64,000 bases of DNA from Thermacetogenium phaeum DSM 12270. Its GTDB lineage: Bacteria; Bacillota; DSM-12270; Thermacetogeniales; Thermacetogeniaceae. This document shows positions 33,173-41,610 of the stretch, in pieces; position 1 is the first letter of the stretch, and every line of letters begins with the position of its first letter. The notes under the pieces were generated by a model. That model was not told the origin of the DNA and ran no database searches. It saw nothing but the letters and a program-made list of their open reading frames with translations. The translations under genes were made by a program, and so were the position numbers. The DNA is taken from assembly GCF_000305935.1 (NCBI RefSeq), contig NC_018870.1, positions 79,942 to 143,941 of the forward strand. The letters are read 5' to 3'.

Positions 33173-34264
33173 ATGATGAAAAAGATAATTGCCGTTCTTT
33201 GCTGTCTGGTTATTATCTTATCGGCCGCAGGATGCGGTGAAAAGACAGGAAACGGGAACAGCAGTGCCGGCAGCGAGGAAAATGTCAGTGTGGTTGACAT
33301 GGCCGGGCGAACGGTAACTGTTCCCAAGAAAATAAACAAGGTGTTTTCGACTTCTGCAGCCGGCGCTATTTTTATCTATTCTCTGGCACCGGAGAAGCTG
33401 GCAGGATGGAATAACGAACTGCGTGAGGTCGAAAAAAAGTACATCCTTCCTGAGTACCGGGAGCTGCCGGTGTTAGGGACGTGGAAAGGAACCAATTTTA
33501 CCGGGAGCATAGAGGAACTGATGAAGGTTGCCCCTGATGTCATCATCAGTATGGGCGATGTGAGCCCCAAGTATACAGCAGATGCTGAAGAAATAGAAAA
33601 ACGCTTGGGGATACCGGTAATAATGGTTGACGGGAGCCTCAAGAACCTGGATCAAGCGTACGAATTTGTAGGAAAACTGCTGGGTGAAGAAAGCAGGGCT
33701 CAAAAGCTGGCGGAATACTGCAGCCACACCTATGCGGAAATCGATCGCTGGCTTCAAAAGCTGCCCGAAAACGAACGCGTGCGCCTCTATTATGCCGAAG
33801 GGCCGACCGGATTGGAGACCGACATCAAAGGGACGGTCAATTCAGAGGCCATTGACCTCGCCGGAGCGGTTAACGTGGCTACTTCCGGCTTAGATGAAAA
33901 CGTCCGCCGGATCCAGGTTTCTATCGAACAAATATTGACGTGGGATCCAGAAGTGATCATCATCAGCACCGATGCCGATGCCAAGCACGAAGTTTATAAT
34001 ACCATTCTCACGAGCGGCGAATGGAAAGGTGTCAGGGCGGTGCAAAACCAAAAGGTCTACGAAATTCCCTGCGAACCCTACGACTGGATCAGCCGGCCTC
34101 CCTCAATATTTAGAATACTCGGCGTGAAGTGGCTGGCGAACCTCTTGTACCCTGATCTGTACGAAGTAGACCTGATCGAAGAAACCAAACAATTCTATAA
34201 GGAGTTTTTCCATTATGAACTGACCGACCAAGAGGCGGCAAAACTGCTGAATCCGGTTGTTTAG
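33173..34264 (+). CDS. ABC transporter substrate-binding lipoprotein (second system)
   Basis: 363 residues. Lipoprotein signal with lipobox SAAGC (Cys about 22). TroA-like class III fold: VVDMAGRTVTVP, STSAAGAIFIYSLAPEKLAG, VAPDVIISMGDVS. The C-terminal DWISRPPSIFRILGVKWLAN stretch is typical of binding proteins found with molybdoenzyme and corrinoid genes. The ligand may be tungstate/molybdate-chelate, iron or a corrinoid. Confidence 0.87.
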   Translation: MMKKIIAVLCCLVIILSAAGCGEKTGNGNSSAGSEENVSVVDMAGRTVTVPKKINKVFSTSAAGAIFIYSLAPEKLAGWNNELREVEKKYILPEYRELPVLGTWKGTNFTGSIEELMKVAPDVIISMGDVSPKYTADAEEIEKRLGIPVIMVDGSLKNLDQAYEFVGKLLGEESRAQKLAEYCSHTYAEIDRWLQKLPENERVRLYYAEGPTGLETDIKGTVNSEAIDLAGAVNVATSGLDENVRRIQVSIEQILTWDPEVIIISTDADAKHEVYNTILTSGEWKGVRAVQNQKVYEIPCEPYDWISRPPSIFRILGVKWLANLLYPDLYEVDLIEETKQFYKEFFHYELTDQEAAKLLNPVV

Positions 34265-34291
34265 AACTGCGGCTTGTGTGGTGGCAGTGCT

Positions 34292-34807
34292 ATGAAAAAT
34301 GTGTTTTTGACCGGAGAGAGGAAAATCGGCAAGAGCACCATCATCAAGAAAGCGCTGGAGGCCTTTAAGGGATCTCTGGGTGGGTTCAAAACAGCACCCT
34401 GCTTCCTGGGAGACGGGTCAAAAAGGTATACCATTGAAGGCTTGAACCCGATTTTCCGGGGAGAAGCCCGGTGGATCTGCGTTGATAACGGTGAAGGCAG
34501 AATGATCGGCCTGGCCGGGACTTTTGAAGATTATGGTGTTCGCATCCTAAAGCACAGCCTGAAAGAAAGGCCTGACCTGGTCATCATGGACGAACTCGGC
34601 TTGTTTGAATCGGAAGCCATTAATTTCCAAGAGCATGTTTTCGACCTGCTGGGATCGCCGCTTCCTGTGCTGGGAGTGCTCAAAGCCGCAAGCAGCTCCT
34701 TCCTGAACGAAATCAGAAACAGGCGGGATGTGATCATTCTTCCTGTCACCGGGGAAAATCGTGACCTACTGGCCGAGAAAGTGGCGGGGTGGCTGCAGGA
34801 CTTATAA
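34292..34807 (+). CDS. THEP1-type P-loop nucleoside triphosphatase
   Basis: 171 residues from the ATG; an in-frame GTG at 34274 is possible. Walker A GERKIGKSTI (8-17), Walker B PDLVIMDELGLFE, and C-terminal VITGEN-like LPVTGENRDLL. The COG1618 family hydrolyses NTPs in vitro and its biological role is unsettled. It recurs with Fe-type transporters and molybdoenzymes in anaerobes, so a role in cofactor or metal handling is plausible. It closes the transporter operon. Confidence 0.82.
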   Translation: MKNVFLTGERKIGKSTIIKKALEAFKGSLGGFKTAPCFLGDGSKRYTIEGLNPIFRGEARWICVDNGEGRMIGLAGTFEDYGVRILKHSLKERPDLVIMDELGLFESEAINFQEHVFDLLGSPLPVLGVLKAASSSFLNEIRNRRDVIILPVTGENRDLLAEKVAGWLQDL

Positions 34808-34817
34808 AGAGAAGACG

Positions 34818-34833
34818 AGTCTCATTTTGAAAC
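34818..34833. promoter_or_regulatory. Putative sigma-54 activator binding site, copy 1
   Basis: AGTCTCATTTTGAAAC is the exact reverse complement of 38367-38382. Near-palindrome GTYTCA-N3-TGARAC, 91 bp before the -24 element at 34924. Confidence 0.65.
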
Positions 34834-34923
34834 CGGGTGTTGCAGACCGGGCCGGCACCTGTAAACTGAACGCCGGTGTGATCTTGTTAGCGGTGTTGTG
34901 GCGTTGAGGATTTCACCGTCGGA

Positions 34924-34939
34924 TGGCATGATATTTGCT
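34924..34939 (+). promoter_or_regulatory. Sigma-54 promoter of the radical SAM/molybdoenzyme operon
   Basis: TGGCATG-ATAT-TTGCT with exact GG-N10-GC spacing, 61 bp before the TTG start at 35000. Confidence 0.8.
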
Positions 34940-34999
34940 ATACTACTTTTTTAACTTCAGAGAGATCAGATCAGCTCAACGGAAAGGGGCGCAGATAAG

Positions 35000-36001
35000 T
35001 TGTTAGCAAGCGATATCAGGCGAATCGTGGATAGGGCAAGGGCAGGAAAGCAGCTTGGTCCCGATGAAATCGGAGAATTGTTTTCTGTCCCCCTGGTTTC
35101 AGAGGAAGCGTATTATATACAGTATGTCGGTCGTGAAATGAGCCGGGAGGCTTCCGGCGGTAAGGCGGAAATCCACGCCCAGATCGGCATAGATAATCAG
35201 GCCTGTCCGAATAACTGTGAGTTTTGCTCATTTGCCGCCTGTAACGGCGTTTTTAAAAAGCCCAGCATTGCCTCCCTGGAAGAAATACTGGAAAGGGCAC
35301 GGGATTTTGAAAAAAACGGAGCCAATGCCATCCTCTTGATGACTACCGTTGCCTTTCCCTTTGAAGACTTTATAGTAATAGCCAGGGAAGTAAAAAGACA
35401 CCTTCAGGAGGACACCGTTCTTATAGCTAACCTGCCGGATTTTGGCTATCAGGAGGCCATGGCCCTTAAAGATGCCGGTGTCAATGGGATCTACCATGCG
35501 GTCAGACTGGGGGAAGGAGAAGTCACCCGGATTGAGCCGGCGAAAAGATTGAATACGATCAAGGCGGCAAAGCAGGCTGGTCTTAAGGTATGTACCTGTC
35601 TGGAGCCTGTTGGCCCGGAGCATACGATTGAAGAGCTGGTGGAAAAAACCTTGATCTGCAGGGATATTGAGCCTGTATTTTCCGGGGCGGGCCGGCGTAT
35701 AAGTGTCCCCGGCTCCAGGCTGGAGCGCTTCGGAATGGTGAGTGAGGCGCGGATGGCGCTGTATGTTGCCGTGGTGCGGCTGGCGATGGGTTACGGTGCC
35801 CCCTTGAACTGTACGCATGAGCCCAATGTGCCCGCTGCCATCGCCGGAGCCGATATCATCTGGGCTGAAGCCGGGACCAACCCCCGCGATACGGACCAGA
35901 AGACAGAAAAGAGCAGGGGATTTAACGTCCAGAGGTGCCGCCAGATTTTTAAAGAGGCGGAATGGGAAGTGTATGAAGGGCCCTCACAGTATTTCCTATA
36001 A
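35000..36001 (+). CDS. BioB/HmdB-like radical SAM enzyme
   Basis: 333 residues, TTG start behind AAAGGGG. The radical SAM cluster is Cys69, Cys73 and Cys76 (ACPNNCEFC). It has a BioB-like layout with GVNGIYHAVRLGEGEVTRIE and CTCLEPVGPEHTIEELVE. It is too short and lacks the biotin-synthase auxiliary-cluster residues, so sulfur insertion into biotin is unlikely. It is 39 bp upstream of a molybdopterin oxidoreductase under the same sigma-54 promoter, which suggests synthesis or modification of a cofactor or substrate used by that enzyme. Confidence 0.85.
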   Translation: MLASDIRRIVDRARAGKQLGPDEIGELFSVPLVSEEAYYIQYVGREMSREASGGKAEIHAQIGIDNQACPNNCEFCSFAACNGVFKKPSIASLEEILERARDFEKNGANAILLMTTVAFPFEDFIVIAREVKRHLQEDTVLIANLPDFGYQEAMALKDAGVNGIYHAVRLGEGEVTRIEPAKRLNTIKAAKQAGLKVCTCLEPVGPEHTIEELVEKTLICRDIEPVFSGAGRRISVPGSRLERFGMVSEARMALYVAVVRLAMGYGAPLNCTHEPNVPAAIAGADIIWAEAGTNPRDTDQKTEKSRGFNVQRCRQIFKEAEWEVYEGPSQYFL

Positions 36002-36040
36002 TCCGGGTAGCGAATATCAACAAAGGGAAAGGGTTTGTTG

Positions 36041-38227
36041 ATGGGGGAAGTCAAAAAGGTGGCTTGCAACTTATGCCACAAGAGCTGCGGAATGCTCGCC
36101 TGCTTGGAGAACGGCGCAATCGTGGAGATCGCCGACGATCCCGACTACCCTTTTAATAAAGGAGCGCAGTGCTCAAAAGGAGCTTCGGCCCTGGAAGAAT
36201 TAGACCACCCGAACCGCATCAACTACCCCTTGAAAAGGGTAGGGGAGAGGGGCTCGGGTGAATTCACAAGGGTGAGCTGGGAAGAAGCCCTTGACGATAT
36301 CGCCGGGAAGCTGGAGCGGCTCAAGAAGGAGTACGGTGCCGAAGCGATATCGACGATAGGTGGAACCAACCGGACCGATGACTTTGCCAGGAGGCGCTTC
36401 TTCAACCTGCTGGGCAGCCCCAACGTTGCCCATACTGTTCCGGCCTGCTGGATACCCAATTTCCTGATCGAAGCGGCGTCCTACGGTTGGGGCGCCTGTG
36501 ACAATAATGTTGCGGGGGGAGCCAGGTGCGCCGTCATCTGGGGTTACAATCCGGGAGCCACCTATGTCAATGAGATGGAAAAAATCCTCCGGGCCAGGGA
36601 GACCTTCGGCACCAAGATCATCGTTATTGATCCTCGCTTCAGCGAGACTGCGGCGAAAGCGGATTTATGGTTACCGATCAGGCCGAACAGCGACAACGCC
36701 TTAGCGTTGGCGTGGCTCAACGTTATCATCAACGAAGGTCTGTACGATGCGGAATTCGTGAGCGAATGGACGGTAGGCTTTGGGGAGCTGGCGGAGCGGG
36801 TAGAGGAATACACTCCGGAATGGGCAGCGGAGAAGACGGGGGTATCGGCGGAACTGATAGCGGAAGCGGCGAGGATGTACGCCACATCGAAGCCGGCCTG
36901 TCTCATGTGGGGAGTAGCCACCGACCAGCTGGGTAGGGGGAGCACGGCTGGGGCGCAGGCGAGGGTAGCGCTGCGGGCGATCTGCGGCAACCTGGACGTA
37001 CCGGGAGGGGACGTCATGCCGGGGCCGCACCCCACCTTCATCACCGACTGGGAAATGGAACTCAACGAAAAGCTGCCGGAAGAACAGAGGGCGAAGCAGT
37101 TGGGGTCGGACCGGTTCAAACTCAACAGCTGGCCGGGGTACCGGCTGATCAGCGAGAACCTGGAGCGGGTGTGGGGGAAGAGCATACCGGCCGAATGGTT
37201 CTGCGAAGCGAATCCTCCGGTACTGTTTCGGGCGATGGCGACGGGGGAACCGTATCCGGTCAAAGCGGCGATAGTTTTGGCGGACAACCCGTTGGTATCC
37301 TACGCCAACACGAAATTAGTCTATCAAGCCTTAAAGAGCTTAGAGCTGCTGGTAGTCATGGAATACTGGATGACGCCGACGGCGGTGCTGGCGGACTACG
37401 TCCTGCCTGCGGCCTCCTGGCTGGAGAGGCCGGTGCTGACGACCACCTACGGGGTATCGGACTGGCTGATAGCGTCGGAGCGGGCGATTGAACCCTTATA
37501 CGAACGGAAAACGGACTACGAACTCTGGAGGGAACTTGGGCTGCGGCTGGGGCAGGGGGAATACTGGCCGTGGGAGAGGGAGGAAGAAGTCTTCAAGCAC
37601 CGGCTGGAGAAGCTGGGCTATGAAATTGAGAGCTACGAAGAATTCGTTCACAACTACCGGTACGACTTTGCGCCCAGGGAATACAGGAAGTATCTGGAGC
37701 GGGGTTTTGCGACGCCGTCGGGGAAGGTGGAGCTGAAGAACTCCATACTGGAGAAGCTGGGATACGACCCGCTGCCGCACTATGTGGAGCCGCCGTTCAG
37801 TCCCGAAGCCAGGCCGGAGCTGGCCGAAGACTACCCGCTCGTCTTAATCACCGGCGGCAGCTTTCAGGGCGGCAAAAAGAGAAATGAAAAAAAGGCATTG
37901 CCGGAGGAGCCGACGGTCGCCATTAATCCGCAGCTGGCAAAGGCGCTGGCCGCGCAGGAGGGTGACTGGATCTGGATTGAAACGCCCGTCGGAAAGGTCA
38001 GGCAAAGGGTTATGATCACCGATGCCGTAGCGCCGGGTGTAATTCAGGCACCAAGGGGGCGGTGGTTTTCTGAAAGAAAGGCGGATGCGGACGACATAGC
38101 CAGGATCTTTGAGTTCAACATCAACGTCTGTCTGGATGACGACCCCGATACCTGCGACGAGGCCTGCGGCAGCTGGTGTACGCGCGGGGTCCTCTGCCGG
38201 GCCGAGAAGGTTAATAAAGAGGAGTAG
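36041..38227 (+). CDS. Molybdopterin oxidoreductase, DMSO-reductase family (paralogue A)
   Basis: 728 residues. The N-terminal [4Fe-4S] site is Cys9, Cys12, Cys16 and Cys44. Cys136 in VPACWIPN is in the place of the Mo/W ligand, as in thiosulfate/polysulfide-type enzymes. The MGD-binding RFSETAAKADLWLPIRPNSD and the C-terminal tail with five cysteines (NVCLDDDPDTCDEACGSW, then RGVLC) are present. No Tat signal, so it is cytoplasmic. The ATG aligns exactly with that of paralogue B (offset 5570). Residues ~189-600 are almost identical in DNA to paralogue B while both ends differ: a conversion tract. The redox substrate is unknown. Confidence 0.92.
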   Translation: MGEVKKVACNLCHKSCGMLACLENGAIVEIADDPDYPFNKGAQCSKGASALEELDHPNRINYPLKRVGERGSGEFTRVSWEEALDDIAGKLERLKKEYGAEAISTIGGTNRTDDFARRRFFNLLGSPNVAHTVPACWIPNFLIEAASYGWGACDNNVAGGARCAVIWGYNPGATYVNEMEKILRARETFGTKIIVIDPRFSETAAKADLWLPIRPNSDNALALAWLNVIINEGLYDAEFVSEWTVGFGELAERVEEYTPEWAAEKTGVSAELIAEAARMYATSKPACLMWGVATDQLGRGSTAGAQARVALRAICGNLDVPGGDVMPGPHPTFITDWEMELNEKLPEEQRAKQLGSDRFKLNSWPGYRLISENLERVWGKSIPAEWFCEANPPVLFRAMATGEPYPVKAAIVLADNPLVSYANTKLVYQALKSLELLVVMEYWMTPTAVLADYVLPAASWLERPVLTTTYGVSDWLIASERAIEPLYERKTDYELWRELGLRLGQGEYWPWEREEEVFKHRLEKLGYEIESYEEFVHNYRYDFAPREYRKYLERGFATPSGKVELKNSILEKLGYDPLPHYVEPPFSPEARPELAEDYPLVLITGGSFQGGKKRNEKKALPEEPTVAINPQLAKALAAQEGDWIWIETPVGKVRQRVMITDAVAPGVIQAPRGRWFSERKADADDIARIFEFNINVCLDDDPDTCDEACGSWCTRGVLCRAEKVNKEE

Positions 38228-38275
38228 GCTTCTATTGATAAAATAATGCCCCCCTTAACCTTTATAGATATATAA

Positions 38276-38316
38276 ACAGAAAAAGCTGCCGGTATGACCT
38301 GCCGGTGGCTTTTTCT
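38276..38316. terminator. Bidirectional-looking terminator
   Basis: CAGAAAAAGC..CCGG / CCGG..GCTTTTTCTG with A- and T-runs on either arm. It ends the 35000-38227 operon. Confidence 0.8.
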
Positions 38317-38366
38317 GTTCGGAAGTCGAGCGTCATATTACAAAAAAGAAAAAAGTTTGGTTGGCA

Positions 38367-38382
38367 GTTTCAAAATGAGACT
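38367..38382. promoter_or_regulatory. Putative sigma-54 activator binding site, copy 2
   Basis: GTTTCAAAATGAGACT, exact reverse complement of the site at 34818-34833. It lies 76 bp before the -24 element at 38458. Confidence 0.65.
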
Positions 38383-38457
38383 GAAGCGAGCCGGAGGGTT
38401 ATGAGGAGGCATCCGGATTTGGTTGGAGTAAAGGGGAATTCCTGCGATAAAAAAGTT

Positions 38458-38473
38458 TGGTATGGTTTTTGCT
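38458..38473 (+). promoter_or_regulatory. Sigma-54 promoter of the nine-gene molybdoenzyme operon
   Basis: TGGTATG-GTTT-TTGCT with GG-N10-GC spacing, 96 bp before the start at 38569. Confidence 0.7.
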
Positions 38474-38568
38474 AAGGATTATGAAGTGATCCAAATTATC
38501 CGCCTATAACCCGTACGCTACCGAGAGGAAGGGTGCCGGTGCTGGACTTTGAATAGGAGGAAGCCGGG

Positions 38569-39417
38569 TTGCAGAACGCCATTGTTGTTTTTACGAAAGT
38601 GCCGAGAGCAGGGGATATCAAAACGAGGCTGACAACGGAGAGGGGAGGCATTCTGACACCAGAGGAAGCAAAACAATTCTATGAGGCCTGTCTGCTGGAC
38701 GTGATCGACTGCTGCATCGCTTCCAATAGTGGAGACCTTTACATCTGTTATAACCTAAATGGCGACCGTGATTACTTGGAGAAGATGCTGGCGTCGGTAT
38801 CCGATCGGCGGGCGATCAAAGGTGTGTATGCCGATCGGGGCGGTACTTTCGACCGGTGCATGCAGTATGCGGCCGATTACATCTTAAAGGGTGAAAACGG
38901 CGGCAGGCTGGCCGACAGCGTAATCATCGTAGGCGGAGATCTGCCGACTCTCCAGCCAGCTACTCTAAGAGAAGCTGTGAGTAGAATGGAGAGGTTGGCG
39001 GCAAGCGATTCCGGCAAAAAGGCTGCCAAGAACGCCCAGGGGAGCGGTGCCGCCATTGGTGCTGCCATTGTGGAGGGCGCCTGCCAGGAGGGCGGTTTTT
39101 CTCTTGTAGGTTATACCTGCAATACCCCGTTTGAATTCGAAGGGGTATTTTACAACAAGGATGGCGTTACTGCTCTGGATATGCTCGTTTATAAGGCAAC
39201 TGAACAGGGTATTCCCTTCGGCATGGTCGAAATGATCCCGGATGTGGACATCCCGCTGGACCTGGCGAGCATGCTTTCTTCGTTAAACGCTCTTCAGCTG
39301 GCAGCGCGTTTCGATGGCGGGGTCTTCATCCCAAAAAGGACGATTCAAATGATCCGGGAAATGGGGTTGGAGGCTTCAGCAGCGCCTTCCCTGATGGAAG
39401 GGAGCAGGGAGAGATGA
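38569..39417 (+). CDS. DUF2064/TIGR04282-type nucleotidyl- or glycosyltransferase
   Basis: 282 residues. N-terminal IVVFTKVPRAGDIKTRL is the family signature (FxKxPxxGxxKTRL), followed by VIIVGGDLPTLQPATLREAV, the metal-binding region of GT-A folds. The long C-terminus (about 220-282) is extra. The fold is shared with MobA and CofC, which attach nucleotides to cofactors. As first gene of a molybdoenzyme operon a role in making or modifying a nucleotide-linked cofactor is attractive, but this is inference. TTG start behind AGGAGG. Confidence 0.8.
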   Translation: MQNAIVVFTKVPRAGDIKTRLTTERGGILTPEEAKQFYEACLLDVIDCCIASNSGDLYICYNLNGDRDYLEKMLASVSDRRAIKGVYADRGGTFDRCMQYAADYILKGENGGRLADSVIIVGGDLPTLQPATLREAVSRMERLAASDSGKKAAKNAQGSGAAIGAAIVEGACQEGGFSLVGYTCNTPFEFEGVFYNKDGVTALDMLVYKATEQGIPFGMVEMIPDVDIPLDLASMLSSLNALQLAARFDGGVFIPKRTIQMIREMGLEASAAPSLMEGSRER

Positions 39418-40493
39418 GAGATGGCATCAAAAGCGCACTTTCCCAGCTGGAGCAGGAATGCCTGGATTGTGGGGCGTGTGCTGAAGTGTGTGATTTGCTG
39501 GCTGAGTTGACGGACTCGCCGGGTGAGCTGGCGAGAAGGGGAATAGACGTTTATCTGGCTTACAGCTGTTTTTTATGCGACAGGTGTGCTGCTGCCTGTC
39601 CCCTTGAGTTGAGGCCGTCCGCTCTGTTTGCAGCAAGGAGAATGGCTGCGGTTGAGAAAGGGGAAATAGACCCGGAAGAGTATAACTATCTGCTTCCGGA
39701 TAGAAAAGAGCACGTCATGCAGCTGTACCGCAGTTATTGCGGGATCGACTACGGCGATCTGGAAGCGGAGAAAGGCGCAGAAATCTGTTTTTTCCCGGGT
39801 TGTACCCTGATGACCTATTCACCGGTTTTGACCAGAGAGGTTTTTAAGAGGCTTGAGGACGAATGCGGATGTCGGGGGATGCTGACGGACTGCTGCGGGA
39901 AACCGCTGAGCCAGATGGGCCTGGAAGAGAGAGCTGCTGAATCGTCCCGCAATCTGGTAGATAAGGTGAAATGCCTAGGTGTCAAGAGAATCGTGGTTGC
40001 CTGTCCCGGGTGTTATTATTATTTGTACGAGATTCTGGGGCAGGAAGAAATAGAAATATTAACGGTTTATGAGGTTCTGGATTTTACAGAAATAACTGCT
40101 GAAAATGCGCCTCTCTGCACGGTGCACGACTCGTGCCCCGACAGATTTAAGGGGGTCTTCTCCAAGGGCGTGCGAGCGGCTCTGAAAAAAAGCGGATTTA
40201 GCGTCGTTGAAATGACTGCCAACAGAGGTGATACGCCGTGTTGCGGGAGCGGCGGGCAGGTATCGCATTTCAGGCCGGAACTGGCAGAAAAGCTCATCGA
40301 AGTGAGGCTGCGGGAGGCCGAAAAGAGCGGCGCAAGGGTTCTGCTTGCTTACTGTCTCAGCTGTGTGCTCAATTTTGCGACGAGGCCTTCTGGGGTTAAG
40401 GTAAGGCATGTTCTCAACCTGCTGCTCGGACTAGACGAAGACTATTCTGATGTTAAAACAAAGGTTTTGAAAATCCTCGAAAATGCGGGATGA
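39414..40493 (+). CDS. CCG-domain Fe-S oxidoreductase (HdrD/GlpC-like)
   Basis: 359 residues. Two N-terminal [4Fe-4S] motifs (CLDCGACAEVC; CFLCDRCAAACP) are followed by two CCG domains (FFPGCTLMTYSP..TDCCGKP..ACPGCYYY and HDSCPDRFKG..TPCCGSGG..AYCLSC), the heterodisulfide-reductase-type noncubane cluster ligands. It probably carries electrons to or from a thiol/disulfide or quinone partner. It overlaps the upstream gene by ATGA. Confidence 0.9.
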   Translation: MRDGIKSALSQLEQECLDCGACAEVCDLLAELTDSPGELARRGIDVYLAYSCFLCDRCAAACPLELRPSALFAARRMAAVEKGEIDPEEYNYLLPDRKEHVMQLYRSYCGIDYGDLEAEKGAEICFFPGCTLMTYSPVLTREVFKRLEDECGCRGMLTDCCGKPLSQMGLEERAAESSRNLVDKVKCLGVKRIVVACPGCYYYLYEILGQEEIEILTVYEVLDFTEITAENAPLCTVHDSCPDRFKGVFSKGVRAALKKSGFSVVEMTANRGDTPCCGSGGQVSHFRPELAEKLIEVRLREAEKSGARVLLAYCLSCVLNFATRPSGVKVRHVLNLLLGLDEDYSDVKTKVLKILENAG

Positions 40494-40540
40494 GACCGGA
40501 GAGCAGGAGTGGTAGGGGAGAGTGGAAGGGGTTTGCTGAA

Positions 40541-41497
40541 ATGGACAACCAACGAATGGCAGAAGCGCTGCGGCGGACACTCGGACTGCGCTGGTCCCCT
40601 GTAGCCTTGCGACTGCTGAAAAGGGGTGAAGAGATACCGAAAGGACTGGTAGAGCCACCTATGCCCCTTCGCCACTGCCAGTCGATTATCGTGGCGAGGC
40701 GCGGGAACTCCCTCTACCTCCCCCCTCGGAAGCACGCCTGCCCCGATGGTGCGGGAATCCTGGGGCTGGTAGAAATGTCGCCGAAGCTGAGATCGGGGGA
40801 ACTCTATCTTCTCTTCAAGAAGCTGCCGAACCTGGAGTGCGCCAGGAAAATGATCGCCGGAAGGCCGGAGTTTGCCCCCGGAAGTTATGCAGCAACGGCG
40901 TTGGCCCCGCTGGAAACGGCCGCTTTTGTCCCCGATGTGGTTATCTTTACGCTGTGGCCGGAACAGGCGATGTGGCTGTGTTGTGCCCAGACCTATACGA
41001 GCGGGGAAAGGCAGGTCTTTTATACATCCGGCTACAATTCTACCTGCGCCGATCTTACGGTTAAGGTGATGCAGAGCGGCAAGATGAACATATCCTTCGG
41101 CTGTTATGGGGCAAGGGCCTCCAGCGAAATAGACGACTTTGAGCTTTACGTTTCGGTTCCTTACGGGATGCTGCCATTGCTGGTCGAAGCGCTGGAAAAG
41201 TTGGCCCTTAAAAGCATACCCGAGGAGAGGAACAAGATCTACATCCATCCTGTTATGGATAACGTCTCCAAGCCCTCTGAAGAGGCGAGCGGCGCCGTTG
41301 AATTGGAGGTCAACTGGGAAGCCTGTGATGGCTGCGGTTTGTGCCAGGCTTTCTGTCCGGGAAACGTCTTTGAAATGAAGACTGTAAACAGGGCGAAAAA
41401 AGCCTACCCTGCTTTTGTGGAGCGCTGCAGTGCCTGTTACACCTGCGTCGGTCAGTGCCCCCACAAGGCCATTCAATTAAGGCACAGAGGGGTATAA
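40541..41497 (+). CDS. DUF169 protein fused to a 2[4Fe-4S] ferredoxin
   Basis: 318 residues from the ATG behind GGAAGGGG; an ATG at 40490 overlapping the previous stop has no ribosome site. Residues 1-240 are a DUF169 domain (LGLRWSPVALRLLKRGEEIP; CAQTYTSGERQVFYTSGY). The C-terminus has CDGCGLCQAFCPG and CSACYTCVGQCPH. DUF169 proteins are widespread in anaerobes and have no known reaction. The fusion ties DUF169 directly to electron transfer. Confidence 0.88.
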   Translation: MDNQRMAEALRRTLGLRWSPVALRLLKRGEEIPKGLVEPPMPLRHCQSIIVARRGNSLYLPPRKHACPDGAGILGLVEMSPKLRSGELYLLFKKLPNLECARKMIAGRPEFAPGSYAATALAPLETAAFVPDVVIFTLWPEQAMWLCCAQTYTSGERQVFYTSGYNSTCADLTVKVMQSGKMNISFGCYGARASSEIDDFELYVSVPYGMLPLLVEALEKLALKSIPEERNKIYIHPVMDNVSKPSEEASGAVELEVNWEACDGCGLCQAFCPGNVFEMKTVNRAKKAYPAFVERCSACYTCVGQCPHKAIQLRHRGV

Positions 41498-41610
41498 GAA
41501 ATTATTTAAAAAGCGAAAAAGTTAGAGAGGTGAGTTAAAGCAAAGGTGTTTAATTTGAGTAAGAGAAGAAAAACAGGATTGGCCTGGAGAGAGAGAAAGG
41601 GGATTCATAA
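41498..41610. other. Gap before paralogue B
   Basis: 113 bp, AT-rich, with GAGAGAGAAAGGGG as ribosome site for 41611. No promoter recognised. Confidence 0.4.

Noticed and set aside
37171-37491. Short frames repeated at 42741-43061
   Set aside because: Identical only because the two molybdopterin genes share a converted core; not separate genes.
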